A stretch of 64,000 bases of DNA. Origin: Polytrichum commune (lineage: Eukaryota; Streptophyta; Polytrichopsida; Polytrichales; Polytrichaceae). The translations under genes were made by a program, and so were the position numbers. Where the stretch lies: contig OX485804.1 in assembly GCA_950295325.1 (NCBI GenBank), positions 4,712,001-4,776,000 on the forward strand, given 5' to 3'. The notes under the pieces are model-generated. The model saw nothing but the letters and a program-made list of their open reading frames with translations. It ran no database searches and was not told the origin of the DNA. Of the stretch, positions 12,569 to 22,800 are shown one piece after another (position 1 is the first letter of the stretch; every line of letters begins with the position of its first letter).

Positions 12569-12729
12569 CATAACATTATTCGAATCCATAACATGTGGGA
12601 CTGACAGTTTTCCATAGAATATTCCCGGATGTTTCCCACATTCAGATTGAATGTGGGAAACATCCAAGAATATTCTATGAAATATTGTCAGTCCCACATA
12701 ACATTGTTATGGATCTAAATAATGTTATG
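12569..12729. mobile_element. palindromic hairpin MITE, second copy
   Basis: Arms CATAACATTATTCGAATCCA and TGGATCTAAATAATGTTATG pair across a 161-bp palindrome with the inner pair TTTCCCACATTCAGATTGAA / TTGAATGTGGGAAA. It belongs to the same family as the copy at 4.7 kb and lies inside the 11.5-14.2 kb direct-repeat structure, so it probably inserted there later. Confidence 0.75.
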
Positions 12730-13507
12730 GCACACAGACGTAACACATAACAACATAGTTGTCAACCACATTTGTTGATGCGGACCTTCTAAAAATATCG
12801 AACAACACTTGCAATCAATTGCAGATCCCGCCCCCCCCCCCCCCCCTCAATTTTTCTTAATGCAAATATCCCCCACTCAAAATGAAAGAGGACTTGTATG
12901 TATGCAAGGTAGTAAAGATAACTGCCAATGAGCGTAATTGTTGTATATATATAGATAAATAGATAGATAGATATATCTGACCCACCACTTGTTGCTTTGA
13001 GTTCACTTAACTTACATGTTATTCCTGTCCACATGCAGGGCAATAGCTTTGAAGTAAGTGCTATTCTTTGTCAACCTCCACATGGTGAGGGCTCGCAAAG
13101 GATCATCCTCGACGATTTTTGAAGTCACGTAAGTTAGAGTCTGGGCATTGTCCAATGCTCGTGTGTGAGAGTTCATCAAAAGGGCCCCTCGAGCCGATAC
13201 TATGGATTCCGAGAGGCGAGACAATGCTAGCCCAACAGCTGGCATGAATGAAGGATGCTTCACCTTGATCATGGTCGTGAGCTCGTATGTGAACCCAGGG
13301 TTGGTTTATTGAGCAGGGCTATGAGACAAATGCTATTGTCTCATGTTGGAGGTGGTCCGTTTTGGGATATGGATTGTTTAACCCCTGAGGGCCGCGAGGT
13401 TTGTATGGCGTTACTGTACGTAACCAGTTGGGCAACTTCCTCTTTTGGTCCTTTGATCCAAGGTTGTCACAATAGATGTGACAATCTACCCCCGGGGGTG
13501 GACTCTT
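12730..13507. other. interior between direct repeats, poly-C and ATAG runs
   Basis: A poly-C run lies at about 12,830-12,846 and an ATAG run at about 12,950-12,975. A minus-strand frame of 86 codons at 13,012-13,272 and a plus-strand frame at 13,255-13,542 have coding-like composition but no recognisable domain. Confidence 0.4.
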
Positions 13508-14195
13508 CATTGGGAACTTATATGATTTGCATGGGTCACTAAGATATTAAACCCCCTTATATACAAGAAGTTTAAAAAGAAAAACATGTGAATATGTTCT
13601 AATTGAATGCTAGAAAATGAACTCATGTATTTACACTGAGCTTTTTGTTGTGATGTGACAAATGCCTCCACTATACATACAAAATATAAACTCAAAATTA
13701 AATAGGCCTTTATTGCATATAAAATCCACTTTCACTTTTGATGAGAAAGTCATTGAACGTTTTTTCGTCCATAGCATGTAACTCAATGATTGCATCAAAC
13801 AAATATACACAAGAGCATAATATCTTAGCCACAATACAAAGGGAAAAACTCAAGGGAGCTCATGAGCGCTCCAAGGGTTTCTGGTTTATAGAACCTAGAA
13901 CTCAAATGCAAACCCCAACAAGATTGAACAAGGTAGTCATTGAGGACTATCACCATGTGACAAGAATGAATGAAAACATGAATTGGATGAAACTAACACA
14001 TTTATTATGAAATTTTTCTCTAAACCTTAGGGCCCCCTTCGAGTACATTTTCCTTTCACTTCAAAACACTTAACAACCTTTCTAAATGTACACACTAGAG
14101 AGGGGGGGGGGGGAATACCTCTCCCTTATGTATACTATGTACGTTAATGTTTCAAATATTACCCCTTCTTACACTCAAGTTATTTTATACATTGT
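13508..14195 (+). repeat. 0.7-kb direct repeat, copy 2 (LTR-like)
   Basis: Partner of 11,497-12,185 with the same block order and many small indels. It contains a poly-G run at about 14,102-14,113 that copy 1 lacks. Confidence 0.6.
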
Positions 14196-14514
14196 ATGAA
14201 GAGTCCACCCCCTGAGCAATCCTTATTGCCCTCATCCGTCATATTTACTATGAAGAGACATGTTTGGGGGATGAACATAAATATGTCACTTGACTTACCA
14301 AGTCAAGGAAATTATCAACTAACATGGAAGAAATTTTTGATTAATTTTCCCTTCTATTTGAAGGGTTTTAAACCCCCCCTCCCCCTTCCTCTTTTTTTGA
14401 CATGATGACCCATATCATGACAACACGACTTTGATCATGGCAATCGACGGCCGAGAATGAGGGCGAGAAGGGCGAGGATCATGCTCCGGGGATGTCATCC
14501 TCTTCCCATAGAAT

Positions 14515-15001
14515 TAGCCGCTTCACACTATGGCCAAAGGTCAAGAGGCTGTTGATTTCCACTGATTATATTGCAAGAAACCAAGAATTCCGCCTCTCAA
14601 CCCTTCACACTAGAGGCCAAAGTCCAAAGGCCGTCGCAATTTTAAATGCCTACTTATTGACCAAGGCGACGGACTCTTGAAGGAAGTTCGGGTCAGACGG
14701 GAATGGAAACCCAACCTATGGTCGAGAGGCCATCGATTTTTTTTCATAAAAAAATCAAAGCTTGACAAGATCTTGGCCGTTAGATTGAAGGGTTTGTTTT
14801 GGACAAGGAATAAAGTGGGATGCTCCTTCTTTCTTTGGACTTTGGGCTTGGCCTTTGGAGGCTTCACATTGTGCTCGGCCAAAGGCTCCAATTCCTATAT
14901 GTTATTGGCTATTTTCAGCCCATTTCTTTGGACTCCCAACAAAGTTTGGCCATTCAATCCCACGGCCTCTCGACTTGGACGGCCATAGTGTGAAGCGGCC
15001 C
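14515..15001. mobile_element. TIR element with GCCGCTTCACAC ends
   Basis: The left end AGCCGCTTCACACTATGGCC is matched by the right end, whose reverse complement is GGCCGCTTCACACTATGGCC. The match extends weakly into an AAGAGGC/GAGAGGC block. Length is about 0.49 kb. An internal CTTCACACTAGAGGCC block near 14,601 is a partial extra end. The interior encodes no transposase; open frames on both strands here are the product of few stops only. The ends resemble family T1. Confidence 0.6.
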
Positions 15002-15582
15002 TTGTAACCGTATACGACAATGCTACCTCCCATGGTCGAGTGGTTGTTGATTTGAAGAATGGTAAGGTAGTTGGTATGCCCTTTCTTTGTAGTCCTTTGC
15101 TTTGTCTACCACAAGCCTAATGCAAACTCACAGTGGCACTCTTGAACGTGGGCTCCATTTAAAATGGAATTTTGTGATCTCCATAAACAGCCCATGGTAA
15201 CATTCACAGTTAATTGTTTGCTCATTCACAGTTAGATTCATGAGCAAACATGAGATGCACCTAGGAGCATGCAACTAGGTGTGTATAAGCACAGTCATCT
15301 ATAAACTTAGTTGCCCCGGTATTGAATCCTATCAATTACATCATGGCCTAAACATACGTAGTGAGCGTTTAAACTCAGAACTCATGACTTTTGGACCAAA
15401 AATTTGTAAACTGCAAGTCTGCATAAACATCATACACACTTAGTTTGGTTTTTCTCCTAAAATTCAGTTCTACTTAGAATGTTAGTCCTTGATTTGGGTT
15501 GATGAGATTATGAGAGCTCATAGTATTTGTGCAACATGTAGACGCTGATGTTTGATTGAGAAGGGCGACCAAATGAGTATTA

Positions 15583-16174
15583 GTTGCACACATTTGTGTG
15601 TCACTCACCTGTGTGCACCAAGGCTTTAAAAACACGGTCTAAAGTATATGAGCCTATTGTATACATGTTCATTGAAACGAACCAACATGGGCCATTGTAT
15701 TTTGGGACCATTTCCATATATCCAATTGATGATGTCTCATGTGCAAAGTTTCAAACACAAGACTTGCTTGCTTAGATGTGGTACAAGTATTATTACCTCG
15801 TACACCATTTGACACTTGAGGATGCACACAAAATGGTTATTCTAAAACCATGGAAATATGGAAATGAACCTTTGTTTGTTGCACACATTTGTTGTCACTC
15901 ACCTGTGTGCACCAAGGCTTTGAAAACACGGTCTAAAGTATATGAGCCTATTGTATACATGTTCATTGAAACGAACCAACATGGGCCATTGTATTTTGGG
16001 ACCATTTCCATATATCCAATTTGATGATGTCTCATGTGCAAAGTTTCAAACACAAGACTTGCTTGTTTGGATGTGGTACAAGTACTATTACCTCGCACAC
16101 CATTTGACACCTGAGCATGCACACAAAATGGTTATTCTAAAACCATGGAAATAAGGAAATGAACCTTTAGGAAT
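15583..16174 (+). repeat. tandem duplication, period 296 bp
   Basis: Two nearly identical units (15,583-15,878 and 15,879-16,174) run from GTTGCACACATTTG to the AAATGAACC tail. Differences are a few substitutions and single-base indels. The 63- to 82-codon frames in each unit simply repeat one another and match nothing known. Confidence 0.9.
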
Positions 16175-17176
16175 CATGGATTTGTATTTTTGACTGAGGT
16201 GGGAGCACCTCAACCAAGACAACCCCTCAAAACCATGATCTAGAATACACTAGCAACCGAAGTGAGCGGGACCCATTGTTGTGATTTTTTGCAACAACTT
16301 GCATATGGATACTTCCATTAGCAATATGTAGTGCTCTAATTATCAGGTAATAGGGTGGATTTTATGACAAGTAGGGGTGAGAACACAATTTTCACTCTAA
16401 AACTTTGTATTTACTTCAATAGGGGTGGGGGGACTTGCAGTACACTAGGTCTAATTTTTTTCTACCTGGGAAAATTTCATACGGCTACTATATGTATGCC
16501 AATACCTTAACTTCTTAGTTTAAGGTGTTGCTACGTTACGTATCCTAGCATCATACGAACTTTGATCACAAATTCCTCATTGGCCAAATGTTACATGTTA
16601 AATTCTTCTTGACAAGTGCATAGTTGATTCTTGAGAATAATGTTAGGCATTCAAGACACCTAGATTGGACCTCTCCATGCAAAAAAAAAATGTATTTGAG
16701 GTACATATTTCCATTTTTAGATACTTATCTTTAAAAGTGACCATTTTCTTCAATTGCACACTTGGAATCGTTTAAATACTCATATCTCATTTAAGGGTTA
16801 ATGTCAAATATGCAACATGAGTGCCCTTGTGTGCAAATATATAAATAATATTTTGATCATCAATGTCACAAATGATTTATTCTAATTTAATCCTTGATAT
16901 AATAAAAAGTCTAAAAATAAGATTGTAAACCCAAAAATATGTAAAATATGATTTATGAACTTGGTGAGGCTCGTATAAATTATGTATATGGACATATGTG
17001 TGGGACCTTGCGTCCTTTTAAGGGTTATAGACAATTGGCATGGGGCTGAGGTTGTTTAAGTACAGTTGTGTTGTTTTCAAATATTCTAAGGACGTTTTCG
17101 TGATGTTCTCCCTAGGTATTCTCAACTATACTCCATTAGAAGAGATCACATACTTGAGTTTTAAGAACATAGATTT
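16175..17176. other. intergenic, nothing seen
   Basis: AT-rich with a short poly-A run at about 16,681. No gene, terminal repeat or RNA signal. Confidence 0.5.
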
Positions 17177-17485
17177 AAGGTATGTGAGTGTTATTTGGTT
17201 TGCTTTTCATGTTCTCCAACTTCTACCGATGAGATTTACATAACAAAACTCGTGTTGCATTAGCAAATCTATCATGAAACATATGCAAAAACCGAATTGA
17301 AAATCAGACCTCCCCTGTTTTAGTTATGGTTATCGGAAGTGCATGTTTGTTGATTTCTTAATTAAATGCAAAGGTCTTCCCATTTGTGTCCATTATCGAG
17401 TGGAGAGTAGTTATTAGTATTTGAAGACATAGTCCAATCTCTTTTAAACATGTGTTTTTATGATGTTTGTTCTTTGATCCTCACC
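17177..17485 (-). repeat. dispersed repeat R1, long copy (inverted partner of 25.7 kb)
   Basis: Matches the reverse complement of about 25,670-25,968 over roughly 300 bp. Shared blocks are GGTATGTG(A/G)GTGTTATTT, TTAGCAAATCTA, AATTGAAAATCAGACCT, GAAGTGCATGTTTGT and TAGTCCAATCTCTTTTAAACAT. This is the longest version of family R1 in the window. Confidence 0.7.
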
Positions 17486-18053
17486 GAACAACATATGGCA
17501 GTCATAAAGGTCGGGATGCAATGGGATCCATTTTATATAGTACACTAAGAACATCACCACACATTGTTACACCAAACACAAATGCAAAGTGGCGTTAAAT
17601 CGGGTAACTCACTATATGCCCAACGCATTACATTGTTACTATATGCCCAACGCGTTACATTGTTACTCATTATATGGGTAATGCATTCGTTATATTTTTC
17701 ACGTTAAGTTGTGGGTCATTTGATTAGAACTAATGTTTTACAATACAGAAGGCTCTATATGAAAGAGTTAAAGCTAAAATTCTATTTAGTCAAAAATTGT
17801 GAGATACTAATAGTTGATTTCCTTATTGAGGAGTTGAACTTCTCTCCTCTATAAATTGTATATTCGAAGGGGCAGAAGAGTTTAGAGGGAAAAGAGCACC
17901 TCTACATTGATGATAATGAGAACATGCAGGCTCCTGCTTTGTTGGAATTCACCTCTAATTTGTTCAAATGCGTCCCTAATGGAGACATGTGGTCTTGCTA
18001 AAAAGTACATTTCCCAAAAGATAATGGAGTAAATGTTCAGCCAGATTCGTTAT

Positions 18054-18475
18054 GAACCACGGTTTTCAATTGACTTATGATAATAACAAAGGGTTTGGTC
18101 ACTGGTGAATGTTGTCAACAAGTCACGATTTTTGAAAGAGAGCTTGCTCGGAGGATCTCTGAAGATTATTATGGTCCTTCATCTCCACCTGATGCCCATA
18201 TGTGGTTGTCATAAGGCTCCAATCACTCAGCATCGCCCAATACAGTTTTCTTGTATGATATTGAAGTGCATGTTTTGCAAGATTCTTTTTGAACCACGGT
18301 TCTCATTTGAATATGATGATAACAACTGGTGAATGTGTCCAACAAGTCACATTTTATTTAGAAAGAGAGCTTGCTTGAAGGGTGTCTAGAGATTAGAATG
18401 GTCCATCTTCATCTCAACCTGGTGTCCATATAGTTGTCATAGGGCTCAATAGCCCAATTACTTGCGAATCACTGA
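18054..18475 (+). repeat. tandem duplication, period about 237 bp
   Basis: Units starting GAACCACGGTT at 18,054 and 18,291 share AACAAGTCAC, AAAGAGAGCTTGCT and CATCT(C)CA(C/T)C(T)..GTCATA blocks, with indels. A 75-codon frame (18,105-18,332) spans the junction and matches no family. Confidence 0.6.
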
Positions 18476-20110
18476 GCAATCACCTTAGTACAGTACAGCA
18501 GTTCCCTTGTGGACACCACCATCACTGCACAGACAATCGCCAAAACTTGGTGAAATATTTTTTTAGGGCATCTTTCAGTTTGTTTACACATAGATGCAAC
18601 CAAGAACTTTTGTGAAAGTTCAAACGTTTATTTGTACCTGATCCATTTAGAACTTTATCATTCACTATCCACCTCAGTTACTCCATAGTGCAGATGCATA
18701 ATAAAGTGCAATCTAAGTTCCTAGGTACTATCATCCCATATTATTAGGACTTGGGTGGTTCTTGAAACAGCTAACACCAGGCAATCCATTTATTGGCCAC
18801 AATGCTTGATGTATACAAATAATAGTTGGAGTTGTTGATATATGTGCAGATAATATAGCACAGATGCTGGGAATGGGTGGTTGTAAGTGCCATCCAACTC
18901 TTCAAGAAGTAAAATCATTTTCCCAATTTGCTGCAATAAAACCCCATGTTCAACTTTAAAGTACTAAATTCACTGCACCGAGATGTATGAGAGTAGCCAA
19001 AGAGATCTCTCTTTTGTGTTGACCTGAAATTGTGGCATACTAGGTGCTTCTTCAATTGGGTTTAAAATAACCCTACGTTGGCACCTCTAAAGCCCAAAAT
19101 GCCCTTGAACTCAATTGCAATCCACCAATGAAGGTATTTAATAGAATTTCAATGTGTTATTTTGTAGATCATGGTTGACCTCACAAGAGGAAGTAGTTAC
19201 ACAAGTCTAACCACCTTCCACAAAAAAACAAGAAACGATTTCATTTAAAGATCAACATCAAGTGGATCGCTGTTGTACAATTCTATATCCTTTATCCATT
19301 GTTACAGTTCATATTGTACAGGATATCCTTTTGCATTAAGAGTCACCTTTACTGCAACAAGGGATACCATGGTGATATGTCTCCCTTTTGTGTTCCAAAG
19401 TCTAATATGCAGCAGCTCCTAATGAAATGTCCCACAGCCTTTAAAATCAAAACTGATTGTTACCATCACAACCTGTTATACCTAGGAATGTCATGATGAA
19501 TTGGAAGTATGAATTATAGGATGAGGGAAAGACAGATGACTAACTTGGATTGCGCCTGGCTACAATGTCCTGTCGAGAGGTGGACACGAAATATAAGTAC
19601 AAAATTACTACAGCCTCTTGGAGGAAGAATCCTCCATGAATAAGCACCATGAGCCTCTCAATCTTGGCGGACTCTGTTATCACGTTGAATAGCTGAATCC
19701 TTTTTGTCACCCCTATTCTTTATATCCTCAACGTTGGTCAAGGTTGCTCATAATTACATCCCAATAAATTCGCTAAGCATCTATCCTCCACACCCCAAGA
19801 AGCCAGTAACCCCTGACCACCAAGAAAAAATTGGGTACCATCAGTGAACCCTGAACTAAAAGAACTCCCAGTCAAGTTAGCTTGAAACAGGTATGGAATT
19901 CCAGTTAAAGATGGAAGTTGGCTGCTACAGAGTCAGTCGTGCATTTTGTAGACTGCTCTATGTGCATGCAGAATTAAACATTCCACACAAAATAATGGAA
20001 GACAAACCTGGGAGTGACGGGCTTGCTCCAGTCTGAGCCTCCAGTAACACAACACCATTGAGTCCGGTCTAAAGACTCTTATTCACAAACTACAAAATAG
20101 ACTGTCCACA
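18476..20110. other. intergenic, 3' flank of SPT2
   Basis: No coding domain seen. The part nearest 20,110 probably holds the SPT2 3' untranslated region; its poly(A) site cannot be placed. Confidence 0.4.
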
Positions 20111-21961
20111 TTATTTCATCTTCTGTCTTTTCAACTTTCGCATTCGCTCCTCCTTCTCCTCCCGCTCTATTGCTTCCTGTTCCCTCTCATCCTCCTCTCT
20201 AGCCAGCTTTGCACTCCGCCGCTCTTCTGCTTGTATGTGCCGGAAACTGGTCTCCATGTTCTTGTCATCTTCATCATCAATGTCCTTGTACTTGTTTGGA
20301 TTATATCGAAACAACTTCTGGATGATGCTTGAGATCCCTCCTCTATTCATGCCCCCATCATCACTCTCAGACTCCATATCAGAGTCCGAATAAGCTTTCC
20401 TCTTGCTCTCCTTGGCTGGTGCTGACCTATTCCTATTAACAGGCTCATCATTCACTTTTCTTTTCAATCCAACACTTTGCGAGACCCTCGGACCCACTGA
20501 TTGTGAGACCCTTGGGCCTGCTGATTGTGATGAGACCCTTGGGGCTGATGATTGTGATGCTCGAGGTCCTCCAGAAACAAGGTTCTTCATAGTATTCCTC
20601 TCATCTTCACTATCAGAGTCAGATTGATACCTCGATCTGTCTACTTTGCTCCCATTGTTTAACTTAGCAGTTACTGTTGGCTTTCTAGAAGGCTCCCCAA
20701 CCATTTTGCGCTTCTGCTCACTTATGTACATTGACTGCGAAACCCTATGCTCTGTGCTTGACTTCTGCACTACTCTATCTCGAGAACCCACATTTGCAGA
20801 TACAGAATGTGAAGCCCGTTGTACAGAAGATTGTGAAACCCTACTGTTTATAGATGAGGGTTTCATTTTCTCTCTTGACATGGGTCTCTCGTGATTTGTT
20901 GGATTTTTATTTGTGACTGACTTGGGCCTTTCCTGGCTTGGTCTCTTGTCCCTATCACTCTTGAGAGGCAATCTTGACACTGGTTCTCTTGAAGACGAAC
21001 TAGGATGAGTACCATTTTTACTTACAGAAGATGGTCGCGATGAGGATAAACTCCTCTCCTTCTCTGGCCTTCTTTGAGAGTCTTGCCTTGAAGAATCCTT
21101 GGTATATTTCTCCCTCTCTGCTGCTGCAGAAGGCCTGCTTATTATACCAGGTTTGCGCGAACCATTTGCAGACAATCCCTTGTCAGAAGACGACCGCACG
21201 ACCCCATTGCTTGCTTGCTTCGGTCTCTGTGTCTGCGAACTATGAGGCTTCTGTTTGGTAGGCTCCCTCTCTGAATAATCCCTGGAGTCGGCTACATGCT
21301 TCTTGGGCTCCTGCCTAGAATCTCTTCCTCCTCCAGCTGCACCCTTGCTCGGTTCTTCTGAAAACAGAAAAGAGTAGTCTCTATTGTCTTTCAGCTTCTG
21401 AGCTTTAACTGTTACTGGATTCTGTGGTCTTGAAACCACTTTACTCCCTGACCCAGAACTAGGTCTGGAAGATTGCTTTGCGTTTTGGTTGTTGTCACCC
21501 TTCTTACTCTCTGATGCTTTCGGTCTCGGCTTCTCTGCCTCAGCTTGCCTGGCAGCCCGGGCACTAATTTCCCGTGCACGCTGCTCATCCAACACACGCT
21601 TCGCCACAACTTTCTCAACCTTACCAAAGAACGAACCAAATTTCTGGTCTTGAGATGACACCCGCTTATTTCCAAACGAGACTTGATTCTTGTCATTCTC
21701 CCTGTGGTGGCTATCCCGATGCTCATCTGGAGGAGAACTATCAACATAATGCTTCTTCTGCTTCTCAGCTCGCTGTTTCTCCAGAGCCTTGAGACGGAGT
21801 AGTCGATCCCTTGCCTCCTGGTTCATCTTGTCCGAAACCCGATCCTCACTGGCCCTGGGTTGCCTGCTTTTCTGGCTCTCTTTCTGCCGGTCCCCATCCT
21901 GCAGAAAAGAGAAGTCCCTGCTCTTCTGGAGCTTCTCCGCCTTATCATCTCGCCAGGACAT
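20111..21961 (-). CDS. SPT2 homolog, histone chaperone / chromatin protein
   Basis: A 616-residue uninterrupted frame. The C-terminal 90 residues or so form the SPT2 domain: an acidic Ser/Asp/Glu stretch (about 525-537), a SSIIQKLFRYNPNKY-like segment with an acidic run (about 544-565), then a highly charged helix ending in MRKLKRQKMK. In yeast and animals this domain binds histones H3-H4, and the protein acts in the nucleus during transcription elongation and histone recycling. The remainder is Ser/Lys/Arg-rich and looks disordered. Two related short motifs, SRDFSFLQ (14-21) and NRDYSFLF (193-200), and a VSQSVGPR-type repeat (about 475-500) can be seen. The start MSWRDDKAEK is the first Met in the frame and begins directly with the conserved-looking motif. 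The coding part has no intron. Function is inferred from the family. Confidence 0.85.
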   Translation of the reverse strand: MSWRDDKAEKLQKSRDFSFLQDGDRQKESQKSRQPRASEDRVSDKMNQEARDRLLRLKALEKQRAEKQKKHYVDSSPPDEHRDSHHRENDKNQVSFGNKRVSSQDQKFGSFFGKVEKVVAKRVLDEQRAREISARAARQAEAEKPRPKASESKKGDNNQNAKQSSRPSSGSGSKVVSRPQNPVTVKAQKLKDNRDYSFLFSEEPSKGAAGGGRDSRQEPKKHVADSRDYSEREPTKQKPHSSQTQRPKQASNGVVRSSSDKGLSANGSRKPGIISRPSAAAEREKYTKDSSRQDSQRRPEKERSLSSSRPSSVSKNGTHPSSSSREPVSRLPLKSDRDKRPSQERPKSVTNKNPTNHERPMSREKMKPSSINSRVSQSSVQRASHSVSANVGSRDRVVQKSSTEHRVSQSMYISEQKRKMVGEPSRKPTVTAKLNNGSKVDRSRYQSDSDSEDERNTMKNLVSGGPRASQSSAPRVSSQSAGPRVSQSVGPRVSQSVGLKRKVNDEPVNRNRSAPAKESKRKAYSDSDMESESDDGGMNRGGISSIIQKLFRYNPNKYKDIDDEDDKNMETSFRHIQAEERRSAKLAREEDEREQEAIEREEKEERMRKLKRQKMK

Positions 21962-22800
21962 GGTTGCAGGAGGCTTGCTCTACCACTGCTATTAAATAAG
22001 AAAAATTCAGAGCCAAATTAACAAACACGCGAAACAAAGAGACATTCTTCACAACGCGAGCTTGGAGATATGAAACAGAACGACAGCGTGTGATATAATA
22101 AAATACCATAGCTTGATGCCTGGTAACATCATCACCGATGTTGCCATGGGAGAGAAAGAAAGAGAGAGCAATCCAACGAAATAAATTCCAAAAACAATCG
22201 CTTTCCTCTCAAATGGCAAACCCACCTGCTCAATGGTCCCGCAAAACATCCGCCACACCACCACACATAAGTAACTTGATAAAACTCATGATGCTTCTTC
22301 AGATCAGCACCAAGTTATACTCCTATGAAAACATCTGCTCAGAGAGGATCCCCAGCACATCTGCACCATCGCCACAACACACACATACGTGCCTTAACCA
22401 CAACTGCGCAAATACTTCCTTCTAACCAAAAGCCATCTTCAACCACAATTCTTCTGCCTAACACAACCATAACAACGAACCTTTCCACTACAAATCCAAC
22501 AAGATCCCTCAACACATGACAAAAGCCAAGACTGTTTCTACGAGATATGGACGAGGCAAACCCTAATCCTCCTCCCCTACCTCAAAGAAGTGGTTCCGAG
22601 TGATCTCGCAACCAAATGAGACGATAGGAACGTCGTTGGAGAGGCGAGGAGCGGATTAGAAGTACCTCGTGTGTGGCCACGACGGGATTTGGTGCAAAGG
22701 GATGTGCGAGAGAGAGCTAGGGTTTCGCAGAGTGTGCAACGGAGGAAGGAAGACTCGAGAGGAACACCAATAGGCTTCTCTTCGAAGCCATCCTGTTCAA
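21962..22800 (-). promoter_or_regulatory. likely SPT2 5' leader with an intron
   Basis: On the minus strand, AAACCCTAGCTCTCTCTC lies at about 22,708-22,728. This AAACCCTA telo-box type motif is common near plant transcription starts. A CACGAG/GTACTT donor lies near 22,664. A TTTAATAG or ATAGCAG acceptor lies about 20 bases before the ATG at 21,961. A leader intron of about 680 bp is therefore likely. No transcript data support it, so the limits are estimates. Confidence 0.45.

Noticed and set aside
13012-13272. 86-codon minus-strand frame with coding-like composition
   Set aside because: No recognisable domain or splice partners, and it lies between diverged direct repeats.
14610-14988. Opposing frames of 93 and 103 codons
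   Set aside because: They lie wholly within a TIR element without transposase motifs and mirror one another on opposite strands.
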